Assembly (NCBI GenBank): GCA_022572485.1
Contig: JACZVU010000112.1
Location: 1 to 8,432, forward strand
DNA length: 8,432 bases
DNA from: Myxococcales bacterium
Lineage (GTDB): Bacteria > Myxococcota_A > UBA9160 > SMWR01
Direction of reading: 5' to 3'
Below the pieces are notes generated by a model, which ran no database searches, was not told the origin of the DNA, and was given only the letters and a program-made list of their open reading frames with translations. A program made the position numbers and the translations under genes. Of the stretch, positions 1-6,511 are shown in pieces; position 1 is the stretch's first letter, and each line of letters starts with the position of its first letter.

Positions 1-877
1 CGCCGAAGAGCTTCGCCTCCATGCGCAGGAAGCAAACCTTGTTGTCGTTCTGCCAGGCCACGTAGTCGCTGGGTCCGACGTGGATGTTCTCATCGGGAAT
101 CCGCTCCGCTGCCACCGATTGCACAGCCTCCGTCTTCGATTCCTTCTTGGACGCCAGGCGGTTTCGGTTGAGCATGTTGAGGAAATCGGTGTTTCCGCCG
201 GTATTGAGCTGATACGTGCGATCGAGCTTCACGCCACGCCTGCGGAAGAGGTCGGTGAGCATGCGGTGGGTGATGGTGGCGCCGAGCTGCGCCTTGATGT
301 CATCGCCGATGATCGGAATTCCACGCTTCTCGAAGCGCCCAGCGAACTCCGGATCGCTGGCGATGAAGACGGGAATGCAGTTGACCAAAGCGACGCCTGC
401 CTCGAGCGCACACTCGGCGTAGAAGCGCGCCGCCCTCTCGGAGCCCACCGGGAGGTAGTTAAGGAGAACCTCCGCACCGGACTGACGGAGTGTGAGCACG
501 ATGTCCTCGTGGGTCGCCTCCCGCTCGTCGGAGGGCAGAAACGTGCGCGCCTCCGGGTATTCCCGCATGTGGTCCGCGACACCGTCGAGGATGCGGCCCA
601 TCCGAACCCGCACGCCCGTCTTGCGGAGATCCGGGCAGAAGACTTTCGTGCAGTTGGGGGGCATGAAGATCGCCTCGGCGACGTCCTTGCCCACCTTGCG
701 CAGATCGATGTCGAACGCCGCCACGATGGCGATGTCGAAGGGCCGGTAGCCACCAATCTCCCAGTGCATCAGCCCGATGGCATCTTCGAGCGATTTCCCC
801 CGATAGTACTCGACTCCCTGAACCAGCGAGCTGGCGCAGTTTCCAACCCCTACGATCGCGATCCGGATTTTGTCCAT
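1..877 (-). CDS. ino1: myo-inositol-1-phosphate synthase, 3' end outside window
   Basis: This enzyme converts glucose 6-phosphate to 1D-myo-inositol 3-phosphate (EC 5.5.1.4) using bound NAD, the entry step to inositol lipids and other inositol compounds in the cytoplasm. The visible 292 codons match the compact class known from Mycobacterium and archaea. A nucleotide-binding motif GVGNCASSLVQG lies at residues 10-21, LPVGSE at 142-147, GDDIKAQLGATITHR at 191-205, LNTGGNTDFLNM at 224-235 and HVGPSDYVAW at 266-275. Family members are about 360-370 aa, so roughly 70 residues are off the window. The ATG at 875-877 follows a good Shine-Dalgarno (GGGAGG, about 12 nt upstream), and the first motif sits at the expected distance from it. 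It is separated from tRNA-Cys by 664 bp, so it probably has its own promoter, but I cannot place one confidently. Identification is firm; the end product (phosphatidylinositol, a thiol or an osmolyte) cannot be told from here. Confidence 0.95.
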   Translation of the reverse strand, partial: MDKIRIAIVGVGNCASSLVQGVEYYRGKSLEDAIGLMHWEIGGYRPFDIAIVAAFDIDLRKVGKDVAEAIFMPPNCTKVFCPDLRKTGVRVRMGRILDGVADHMREYPEARTFLPSDEREATHEDIVLTLRQSGAEVLLNYLPVGSERAARFYAECALEAGVALVNCIPVFIASDPEFAGRFEKRGIPIIGDDIKAQLGATITHRMLTDLFRRRGVKLDRTYQLNTGGNTDFLNMLNRNRLASKKESKTEAVQSVAAERIPDENIHVGPSDYVAWQNDNKVCFLRMEAKLFG

Positions 878-1541
878 CGTCTTCAAAGCAACCTCCCATC
901 GGGAGCCACGAAACTCCCGCATTCTGGACACGCGGGGGCGCATCCGAAACTGGACTTCCAACTGGCAGATATAAAGAGGGCTAGCCCCCGCTCGATCTCG
1001 CTTGCGCTCCGCGCAATCGAAGAGGTGCGGGCTGGATCCGCGACCCCGGAGCACGTATAACGGAGAAAGCTCGAACTCAACCGATCGAGCCGGACGCACG
1101 CGAAGCCACCCATCGATAACACGTCTCCTTCACGGTGTCGAGTAGCGAGGGTGCCCGCGTGTGTGGAATCCCCCATCTCCTCGCCAGAGCACGCCTGTAC
1201 AGACGCCCCGCGCTCGCGGCCGCAGCCGCAGCCGAGACGCCAGTCGATCCTCGCCATTCAATACACTATATTGAGTATCTCCTTCGCTTCTCGCCTTCGG
1301 AGCCGCTCTGTGGCACAGGCGCGGGGCATCTCGCTTCACCTTGAAAAGGGATTGACCGGGGAGCGCGGCCAGGAATACACTGGGCCGCGGCAAGCGGAGG
1401 AATGACCCTGCGAGAGCTTGCCTCCATTCCCCCACCCTCTCCTCGAACCTTCCGCCTCTCTAAAGCTGCGGGGTATCGGGCTCTGGATCGATAGGTCGCA
1501 CTCGATCACGTTCATTCCGAAGCGAGCGGAAGCGCACACAT
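878..1541. other. 664-bp gap with no supported gene, upstream of ino1
   Basis: No reading frame here has the codon character or recognisable motifs of the neighbouring genes. The gap does contain three local structures. There is an AT-rich imperfect dyad at 1261-1278. There is a 7-bp inverted repeat at 1364-1370/1383-1389 (CGCGGCC/GGCCGCG, 12-nt loop, no T-run on either side). There is a weak 5-bp hairpin at 1515-1519/1527-1531, just past the 3' end of tRNA-Cys, also without a T-run. A poor sigma70-like pair in the ino1 direction (TTGAGT at 1075-1080, TATACG at 1054-1059, 15-bp spacer) is too weak to call. A 76-codon minus-strand frame from 1113 to 883 has a Shine-Dalgarno-like AAGGAG but no other coding signal. 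The region probably carries the ino1 promoter and leader. Confidence 0.6.
1261..1278. promoter_or_regulatory. AT-rich imperfect palindrome, possible operator
   Basis: ATACACTATATTGAGTAT is symmetric at 7 of 9 base pairs (outer ATAC/GTAT, inner ATAT). It stands out as a short AT-rich island in GC-rich surroundings. The size and symmetry suit a dimeric repressor site, or it may hold a -10 element (TATAGT on the minus strand, TATATT on the plus strand), but no matching -35 hexamer is seen at 16-18 bp on either strand. It lies about 385 bp upstream of ino1 and 265 bp downstream of tRNA-Cys. The regulator is unknown. Confidence 0.25.
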
Positions 1542-1615
1542 TGGAGGCGGCGACCGGATTCGAACCGGTGATCAGGGCTTTGCAGGCCCGTGCCTTACCA
1601 CTTGGCCACGCCGCC
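1542..1615 (-). tRNA. tRNA-Cys (anticodon GCA)
   Basis: The minus strand folds into a complete 74-nt tRNA. The 7-bp acceptor stem is GGCGGCG/CGCCGCC (1609-1615 with 1546-1552). The D stem is GCC/GGC. The anticodon loop CTGCAAA has anticodon GCA, and its stem is CGGGC/GCCCT with one mismatch at the outer pair. The T stem-loop is ACCGG-TTCGAAT-CCGGT. The discriminator base is U, the normal identity element for tRNA-Cys, and the CCA end is encoded (1542-1544). No intron is present. It lies 156 bp after the stop of the small gene that follows nuoD, so it could be transcribed separately or processed from the nuo transcript. A -35-like TTGACG at 1682-1687 is the best promoter clue. Confidence 0.97.
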
Positions 1616-1658
1616 GGAAACTGGGCGGAGCGCCGGGGTCGGCGCCGCTGGAGGCATT

Positions 1659-1687
1659 GGGGTAACGCGTCCCCTGCCCCGCGTCAA
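1659..1687 (-). promoter_or_regulatory. weak candidate promoter for tRNA-Cys
   Basis: On the minus strand a near-consensus -35 hexamer TTGACG (1682-1687) is followed after 17 bp by TACCCC (1659-1664), which matches the -10 consensus only at its first two bases. Initiation here would give a leader of about 35-40 nt before the tRNA. The -35 element is good and the -10 poor, so this is a suggestion only. Confidence 0.2.
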
Positions 1688-1740
1688 ACCGACGGCCACC
1701 GATCCGAACTCCGGTAGGCGGTAACGGGTTCGGCGATCCA

Positions 1741-1762
1741 CAGCGCCGGACCTTCGGCGCCG
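1741..1762 (-). terminator. GC-rich hairpin after the nuoD-linked small gene, no U-tract
   Basis: Nine nucleotides after the TGA of the small gene, an 8-bp stem (1755-1762 with 1741-1748, one G-U pair) closes a 6-nt loop. The position suits the end of the nuoI-C-D transcript, but no run of T follows. It could be an imperfect intrinsic terminator, a 3'-end stabilising hairpin, or chance in GC-rich DNA. Confidence 0.3.
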
Positions 1763-1771
1763 ACGGCCCAC

Positions 1772-2014
1772 TCAACCCTCGCTGAGGATCTCCGCCTCGG
1801 CGGATCCGTCGGGTTTCAGGCGGAAGGCGCCGACGAAGTCGTAGCGGTTCCAGAGCACGACGCGCTCGACCGACTTGCCGTCCTCGCCGCGGTAGATCCA
1901 CTTTTCGTTCCAGGTCACGCCAAATTCTTCCTGGCTGCGCGGATCGTTGACGCTGCCCACCTGATCGGTGGGCGCGCCGAACTGCTCCCAGGCCTGTCCG
2001 CGGTCGAGGCTCAC
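1772..2014 (-). CDS. unrecognised 80-aa protein coupled to nuoD
   Basis: I do not recognise a family. The GTG at 2012-2014 overlaps the nuoD TGA in a 4-nt GTGA arrangement, the usual sign of translational coupling; an upstream in-frame GTG at 2021-2023 would add three residues. The predicted protein is soluble, with no signal peptide or membrane segment. It is rich in Trp, Tyr and acidic residues, with a compact aromatic core (NEKWIYRGEDGK, then VVLWNRYDFVGAFRLKPDGS), and it ends in a short acidic tail. That composition, with alternating hydrophobic stretches and DGK/DGS turns, looks like a small beta-rich domain rather than a chance frame. It is the last gene of the visible nuo run, so a role in complex I assembly or as an accessory subunit is possible but is inferred only from position. 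No cysteine is present, so it is not an Fe-S protein. Confidence 0.75.
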   Translation of the reverse strand: MSLDRGQAWEQFGAPTDQVGSVNDPRSQEEFGVTWNEKWIYRGEDGKSVERVVLWNRYDFVGAFRLKPDGSAEAEILSEG

Positions 2015-3255
2015 CGGTCGCACTCACCGCCGACCATGTTGATGAAGTCGAAGGTTGGGATCAGATCGGCCAGCATCGCACCCTTGAGCATGCCCCCCAT
2101 CGGCGCGAGGTTGATGAAACTCGGCGGCCGACAGCGCACCTTGAGAGGAACCGCAGAGCCGTCGGAAACCAGGTAGAAGCCGAGTTCGCCGTTCGCGGAT
2201 TCGATCGCGAAGTAGCCCTCCCCTTCCGGCACCAACGGACCCTCGGTGACCGACTTGAACTGATGGATGAGCTCTTCCATGCGGTTGAAGACTTTACCCT
2301 TCGCGGGCCATCGCACGCGCGGATCCGCAACGCCGAGGGGCCCCGGGCCCATCTTTTTCAGCTGCGTAAGGCACTGCTCGACGATCCGCAGGCTCTGATG
2401 CATCTCTTCCACACAGACGAGGTAACGATCGTAATTGTCGCCGACCTCGCCGATCGGGATGTCGAAGTCGAGCTGATCGTACACGAGGTAGGGGTCGGTC
2501 TTGCGCACGTCGAGGCCCATGCCCGCAGAACGCAGTATCGGACCCGTCACCGCGTAGCGAATGCAATCCTCCTTCGAGATGACCCCCGTATGCTTGAGTC
2601 GATCCACGAAGATGCGGTTGCTGGTGATCATTTTTTCGAAGTCGGCGAGCAACTTCCGGATCCGCGAGATGAAATCCCTCGCAGTGGACGGGAAATCCCT
2701 GGGCATGCCGTGCTTGACGCCACCGATCCGGATGTAATTCGACGTCACCCGTGCGCCGCATAGCATCTCGAGCAGATCCCAGGTGAGCTCTCGCGCCTCG
2801 ATGCCGTAGAGGAACGGCGTCATCGCCGCGAGTTCCAAACAGGCCGCCCCGCAGCGGGTAAGGTGGTCCGCTACGCGTGAGAGCTCGCCCGACATCACGC
2901 GCAGCCACTGGCAGTACTCTGGAGTCTCGATGCCGAGGAGCTTCTCTACCGCCATGCAATAGCCGATGTTCGCGAGAACCGCGGAGTTGTAATTCAACCG
3001 ATCGGTGTAGGGAATCGCCTGATACCAGGTTCCGCTCTCGCACTCTTTCTCGAAACCGCGGTGCAGGTAGCCGACCTGGATATCGAGGTTGATGATGGTC
3101 TCACCATCGAGCTCGATCAGGAACTTGACGGTGCCGTGGGTCGCCGGGTGCGACGGTCCCATGTTGAGCACCTGGTGCTCGGTGTGGAGGTCGCGCTCGA
3201 AGTCGTCATCGAGAGAGGCGGGCGCTTCGGGAAATCTCGGCAAGCCACTGGTCAT
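2011..3255 (-). CDS. nuoD: NADH-quinone oxidoreductase subunit D (49 kDa-type)
   Basis: NuoD is a peripheral-arm subunit of complex I. With NuoB it forms the quinone-binding cavity next to the terminal Fe-S cluster N2, at the cytoplasmic face of the membrane. The 414-aa product has the family landmarks: HPATHG at residues 36-41 (its first His is a quinone-site residue in the family), the LHRGFEK signature at 64-70, and DRLNYNS followed by AVEKLLGIE at about 85-110. It ends in GGECDR, a variant of the usual GE-x-DR ending. The length is normal for a stand-alone NuoD, so it is not fused to NuoC. The ATG at 3253-3255 comes 3 nt after the nuoC stop, with GAGGAA about 8-12 nt upstream inside nuoC, so the two are cotranscribed. 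Its 3' end overlaps the next small gene by 4 nt. Confidence 0.96.
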   Translation of the reverse strand: MTSGLPRFPEAPASLDDDFERDLHTEHQVLNMGPSHPATHGTVKFLIELDGETIINLDIQVGYLHRGFEKECESGTWYQAIPYTDRLNYNSAVLANIGYCMAVEKLLGIETPEYCQWLRVMSGELSRVADHLTRCGAACLELAAMTPFLYGIEARELTWDLLEMLCGARVTSNYIRIGGVKHGMPRDFPSTARDFISRIRKLLADFEKMITSNRIFVDRLKHTGVISKEDCIRYAVTGPILRSAGMGLDVRKTDPYLVYDQLDFDIPIGEVGDNYDRYLVCVEEMHQSLRIVEQCLTQLKKMGPGPLGVADPRVRWPAKGKVFNRMEELIHQFKSVTEGPLVPEGEGYFAIESANGELGFYLVSDGSAVPLKVRCRPPSFINLAPMGGMLKGAMLADLIPTFDFINMVGGECDR

Positions 3256-3258
3256 CGG

Positions 3259-3741
3259 TCAGTTCCTCGGGCCGACCAGTGGTTGACGTCGCTCTTTGGG
3301 GTAGTCCTTGCGCAGCGGATGCCCCTCGAATTCATCGTAGAGCAAGATCCTGCGCAGATCCGGATGCCCGTCGAAACGGATGCCGTAGAGGTCGAACACC
3401 TCGCGCTCCATCCAGTTCGCAGACGCGTACAACTTGGCCACACTGGCGATCTCGGCCGCCTCCTCGGCGACCCGCGCCTTGATGCGAACCCGCTGGTTCA
3501 CCCCCGTCGCGTAGAGGTGATAGACCACTTCGAAGCGCGGAGTCTGACCGAAGTAGTCGACTGCGGTAAGATCCATCAACATGTCGAAATCAACTTCGTC
3601 GCGTAGAAAGCGCATCACGGCCTCGATGCGCTTCGGGTCGACCAAAGCGGTTGCATCACCGAGATCCGCGTGGGTCTTGTGCACCGAACCAGAAAACTCG
3701 TCCATCAGCCGCCGGAGCGCCGGCGATCCAAAATCATCCAT
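3259..3741 (-). CDS. nuoC: NADH-quinone oxidoreductase subunit C (30 kDa-type)
   Basis: NuoC is a peripheral-arm subunit of complex I without cofactors that packs against NuoD. The 160-aa product carries the family signature near its C-terminus: EREVFDLYGIRFDGHPDLRR at residues 112-131, continuing to RILLYDEFEGHPLRKDYP. The length is at the short end for bacterial NuoC. The frame is open further upstream to 3930, but that part lies inside nuoI and reads as low-complexity Arg-rich sequence. The ATG at 3739-3741 is preferred: it shares one base with the nuoI TGA (TGATG), the classic coupled arrangement, and the protein then begins at the normal NuoC N-terminus. The 3-nt gap to nuoD confirms a tightly packed nuoI-nuoC-nuoD unit. 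Confidence 0.95.
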   Translation of the reverse strand: MDDFGSPALRRLMDEFSGSVHKTHADLGDATALVDPKRIEAVMRFLRDEVDFDMLMDLTAVDYFGQTPRFEVVYHLYATGVNQRVRIKARVAEEAAEIASVAKLYASANWMEREVFDLYGIRFDGHPDLRRILLYDEFEGHPLRKDYPKERRQPLVGPRN

Positions 3742-4316
3742 CAACTGCGCTTCTCCTCGGCTGCGTGTACGCGGTCGTACTCTCCGCGCAAAAATTCGAG
3801 GCGCTGCTTGAGGAGTTGCTCCGGTACCAGTAGCTGCTCTTTTTCGAAGTTGAGCGACGAACGGTCGTAAGTCGAGATCTCGACTTCGCGACTCATCACG
3901 ATCGCCTCTTCGGGACAGGCCTCTTCGCAAAGACCACAGAACATGCAGCGCGACATGTCAATATCGAAGGCTTCGGGGTAACGCTCGATCCGGGCGCCTT
4001 GAATCTCTCCGGGAACGATACTGATGCAATCCGTCGGGCAAGCGAATTCACAGAGTCCACAGGCGACGCAACGCGGCTGGCCGTTGTCGAGCTGCACGAG
4101 TACCGGCATGCCCCGAAATGCGTCGGGGTAGTCGATTCGCTCCTCGGGATACTGGACGACGAAATCTTCGCGGTTCTTCCCGGTGACGAAGCCGCGCAGG
4201 TTTCGGAAGAAGTGCCTGGCCGTTACTGACAACCCCTGAACGATCATCGGAACGTAGAGGCGCTCGAGAACACCGAGTTTCTCGTGGCGTTTGACTTTGA
4301 TGACCTGGCCCGGCAT
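3741..4316 (-). CDS. nuoI: NADH-quinone oxidoreductase subunit I (two 4Fe-4S)
   Basis: NuoI is the ferredoxin-like subunit of complex I that carries clusters N6a and N6b, which pass electrons to N2 in NuoB. The 191-aa product has two complete 4Fe-4S motifs, CVACGLCEFACP (Cys 83, 86, 89, 93) and CMFCGLCEEACP (Cys 124, 127, 130, 134). The N-terminal stretch includes FFRNLRGFVTG, and the C-terminal tail is long and charged (about residues 150-191). The ATG at 4314-4316 gives a normal N-terminus but has no clear Shine-Dalgarno. An AT-rich TATATT lies 9-14 nt upstream, so the transcript could start at or next to the start codon. It lies 66 bp after lipB and overlaps nuoC by one base. Here nuoI comes first in the I-C-D order, whereas the classical operon has C, D ... 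H, I. Confidence 0.96.
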   Translation of the reverse strand: MPGQVIKVKRHEKLGVLERLYVPMIVQGLSVTARHFFRNLRGFVTGKNREDFVVQYPEERIDYPDAFRGMPVLVQLDNGQPRCVACGLCEFACPTDCISIVPGEIQGARIERYPEAFDIDMSRCMFCGLCEEACPEEAIVMSREVEISTYDRSSLNFEKEQLLVPEQLLKQRLEFLRGEYDRVHAAEEKRS

Positions 4317-4324
4317 GGCCGGAG

Positions 4325-4330
4325 AATATA
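4325..4330 (-). promoter_or_regulatory. -10-like TATATT just upstream of nuoI
   Basis: TATATT on the minus strand matches the -10 consensus at five of six positions and ends 8 nt before the nuoI ATG. No -35 hexamer is seen 17 bp further up (GTGGGC). If used, the transcript would be leaderless or nearly so, which would fit the missing Shine-Dalgarno. A short inverted repeat (CACCC/GGGTG, 4351-4363) lies just upstream. Confidence 0.2.
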
Positions 4331-4382
4331 GGTGAAATGAGACTCGGGCCCACCCATGGGGTGCGCCGAATTCAGTCCCCGA

Positions 4383-5060
4383 TCAACGCCATCGATTCGC
4401 GCAAGCCGTACCCACTGCGGCGCGCACTCGGGCGGCAAGGTCGGCCGGCGCCGCGCCCGCCAACTCGCGCGCGACGGACGTCATCTCGACAAAGTCGAGC
4501 CCGCACGGAACGATCGCGTCAAAGCCGCTGAGGTCGAGGTCGACATTCAGCGCGAAGCCGTGGTAGGTCACCCAACCGCGAACACCCACCCCGATCGAGG
4601 CGATCTTGCGCGAGCGCCCTGCAGCCGGCGGGTTCTCACCAGTTCGCACGAAAAGGCCCGTATAGCCGGAGAGCGTGTGCGTCGGCACGTCCAGGTCCGC
4701 AAGAGCGTCTTCGAGCGCTGCCTCGATGCTGCGCAAAAACACGTGAACGTCGCGCTCTCCACGAGCGGCGAGGTCGAGTATCAGGTAGCCGATCAACTGT
4801 CCGGGCGCGTGGTAGGTGATGTCACCACCTCGGGAAACGCGGTGCACCTCGATGCCCCGAGCCGCCAACTCGGCCGAACTCGCGAGCAAGGTGTCCGACC
4901 GCGCTCCACGGCCGACCGTGATTACGGGTGGGTGCTCGAGCAGCAGGAGTTTGTCAGTCGCGGCTCCCGCACGCCGGGCTTCCAGGCATTTTTCCTGAAG
5001 TTCGAGCGCTTCGCGGTAGGGAACCGTCCCCAGCCACTCGATCGCGAGTTCACGCGCCAT
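4383..5060 (-). CDS. lipB: lipoyl(octanoyl) transferase LipB
   Basis: LipB moves octanoate from acyl carrier protein to the lipoyl-domain lysine of E2 and H proteins (EC 2.3.1.181), before LipA inserts sulfur. The 225-aa product shows EHPPVITVGRG at residues 42-52, the signature RGGDITYHAPGQLIGY at 77-92, the catalytic lysine in RKIASIGVGVRGWVTYHGFALNV (Lys152), and the catalytic cysteine in IVPCGL (Cys186). In the signature Ala replaces the usual Gly of YHGPGQ. The ATG at 5058-5060 has GAGGGA about 10 nt upstream; a frame extension to 5105 would run into a 28-bp DNA repeat and is rejected. It follows the E2 gene, whose lipoyl domain is its natural substrate, after a 120-bp gap. No lipA is visible. 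Confidence 0.96.
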   Translation of the reverse strand: MARELAIEWLGTVPYREALELQEKCLEARRAGAATDKLLLLEHPPVITVGRGARSDTLLASSAELAARGIEVHRVSRGGDITYHAPGQLIGYLILDLAARGERDVHVFLRSIEAALEDALADLDVPTHTLSGYTGLFVRTGENPPAAGRSRKIASIGVGVRGWVTYHGFALNVDLDLSGFDAIVPCGLDFVEMTSVARELAGAAPADLAARVRAAVGTACANRWR

Positions 5061-5088
5061 CCAATCTTCCCTCAGTGGCCTCGCCGCT

Positions 5089-5144
5089 CCACGCGTGCAG
5101 CCCATCCGTCATCGCCCCACGCGTGCGGCCCGTCCGCCGTCGCG
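5089..5144. repeat. 28-bp direct repeat with two CACGCGTG palindromes
   Basis: Two adjacent 28-bp copies (5089-5116 and 5117-5144) match at 23 of 28 positions. Each contains the perfect 8-bp palindrome CACGCGTG (5090-5097 and 5118-5125), centres exactly 28 bp apart. A third weaker trace (GGCGTGCG) follows at about 5148. The repeat fills most of the 120-bp gap between the E2 stop and the lipB Shine-Dalgarno. It could be a pair of protein-binding sites for lipB control or a simple tandem duplication. Confidence 0.6.
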
Positions 5145-5180
5145 CGAGGCGTGCGTCTCCGCGGACAGCCAGCCGGGAAG

Positions 5181-6458
5181 CTACAGGTCGAACTCGGCCC
5201 GCTCAAGCAATTCGCGCACCCGATGGAGAAAGGCGTTTGCGGGCATGCCATCCACCGCCCGGTGATCGTAGGACAGCGCGAGGTGCATGAGCGGCCGGAT
5301 TGCGATCGCGTCCTGGCCATCGACGGTTCGGACGACCGGCCGCTTGACGATCTCACCCATGCGCAGGATTGCCACCTGCGGCTGGTTGATGATCGCAAAA
5401 CCGTAGAGGTTCCCGTGCCGGCCCGGATTCGAGATCGTGAAGGTACCGCCCTTGAGTTCGTCGGCCGACAACCGCTTGGATCGCGCGCGGCTCGCGAGGT
5501 CTTCGATCGCTTCGGCGAGACCCGTCAGAGACAAGCGGTCGGCGTGCCGCACCACGGGCACCACCAGGCCGTTCTCGCTCTCGACCGCAACGCCGATGTG
5601 AAGGCCCGCCTTTTCGACGATCGCGTCTTCGAGCACCGAAGCGTTGAGGGCCGGATACTCGCGCAGCGCGCGCACAGTGGTGTACACCAGAAAGGGAAGG
5701 AAGCTCAGCGAGAATCCGTGGGCGTTGCGAAACGCGCTCTTGTTGGCTTCGCGCAGCGCAACCACGCGGGCAAGATCGATCTCTGCGACCGTCCCCACGT
5801 GAGGACTCGTGGCTTTCGAGTAAACCATGTGCTCCGCGACCAGACGGCGAAGCGGAGACATCGGGATGACGCGATCGCCTTGCTGAACCTCGTAGTTTGC
5901 GAAGCTCGGGCGCTTCGCAGAAGCGCTCTCCCCAGCTGCCGGGCTCCCGGCCGCTGCGCCGGACAATGGCGTCGGCGCCTGGAGCCGCGCACTCCGCCGC
6001 TCCGCCGCTCCAAGGACGTCCCGCTTGGTGACGCGACCAGCGGGCCCCGATGCGGGCGCCGAAGCGAGATCGACGTCGAGCGCCTCGGCAACCCGGCGTG
6101 CGACGGGGGTCGCGCGAGGCACCGTCGGGCGCTTCTCCGCAGCCGCGAAATCAGCCGGTGCTGGCGCACTCCCTTCTGTCGAGTCGCTCATTACGGCCAA
6201 AGCCTTGCGATTGGCGTGGGCTTTGGAGTCGATGCGGGCCAACTCGGCCCCAATGGGTACGACTTCGCCCGCAGAGACCACGATCCGCTGCACGATTCCC
6301 GCAGCGGGTGACGGAATCTCGACATCGACCTTGTCGGTCGTAATCTCGACCAGCGGCTGATCGAGCTCGACGCGATCCCCCTCTTTGACGAGCCACTGGG
6401 AGATCGTCCCCTCGACGACACTCTCCCCGAGCGACGGCAGCACCACGGCGATCGACAT
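5181..6458 (-). CDS. dihydrolipoamide acyltransferase, E2 of a 2-oxo acid dehydrogenase
   Basis: This is the core E2 subunit that takes an acyl group from E1 onto lipoamide and transfers it to CoA. In the 425-aa product, residues 1-78 form one lipoyl domain, with the lipoylated Lys43 in TTDKVDVEIPSPAAG. A mobile Ala/Pro/Glu-rich linker follows. A peripheral subunit-binding domain lies at about 114-150 (RATPVARRVAEALDVD ... GRVTKRDVL). After a second linker, the catalytic domain runs from about 195 to the end, with the active-site motif DHRAVDG at 398-404 (His399, Asp403). The ATG at 6456-6458 has GGAGG 11 nt upstream; a GTG ten codons earlier is less likely. It lies 53 bp after lpdA. The acyl specificity is unresolved: the catalytic domain (NQPQVAIL, IAIRPLMHLALSYDHR) looks most like branched-chain or 2-oxoglutarate types, and no E1 gene is in the window to decide. 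Confidence 0.93.
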   Translation of the reverse strand: MSIAVVLPSLGESVVEGTISQWLVKEGDRVELDQPLVEITTDKVDVEIPSPAAGIVQRIVVSAGEVVPIGAELARIDSKAHANRKALAVMSDSTEGSAPAPADFAAAEKRPTVPRATPVARRVAEALDVDLASAPASGPAGRVTKRDVLGAAERRSARLQAPTPLSGAAAGSPAAGESASAKRPSFANYEVQQGDRVIPMSPLRRLVAEHMVYSKATSPHVGTVAEIDLARVVALREANKSAFRNAHGFSLSFLPFLVYTTVRALREYPALNASVLEDAIVEKAGLHIGVAVESENGLVVPVVRHADRLSLTGLAEAIEDLASRARSKRLSADELKGGTFTISNPGRHGNLYGFAIINQPQVAILRMGEIVKRPVVRTVDGQDAIAIRPLMHLALSYDHRAVDGMPANAFLHRVRELLERAEFDL

Positions 6459-6480
6459 CTGCGTTCCATCCTCCCAATCA

Positions 6481-6497
6481 CCGAGCACGAGGCTCGG
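6481..6497 (-). other. stem-loop in the lpdA-E2 spacer
   Basis: A perfect 6-bp inverted repeat (CCGAGC/GCTCGG, 5-nt loop) lies between the lpdA stop and the E2 Shine-Dalgarno, right after the T-run in GCGTTTTTACGC. It is too short and too far from any downstream T-run to be a convincing terminator. It may be an RNA processing or stability element between the two cistrons. Confidence 0.3.
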
Positions 6498-6511
6498 ACG
6501 CGTAAAAACGC

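Noticed and set aside
80..1060. 326-codon open frame on the plus strand
   Set aside because: It is antisense to ino1 for most of its length, and the ino1 frame carries clear family motifs.
1364..1389. Intrinsic terminator at the CGCGGCC/GGCCGCG inverted repeat
   Set aside because: No T-run follows the stem on either strand, and no gene end is near enough to need it.
3742..3930. 63-residue upstream extension of nuoC
   Set aside because: It lies entirely inside nuoI, reads as low-complexity basic sequence, and the ATG coupled to the nuoI stop fits NuoC homologues.
4356..6311. 651-codon open frame on the plus strand
   Set aside because: It lies antisense to lipB and E2, both of which have complete family motifs. 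Its translation is Arg/His/Asp-rich with no recognisable domain; long antisense frames are common in GC-rich genes.
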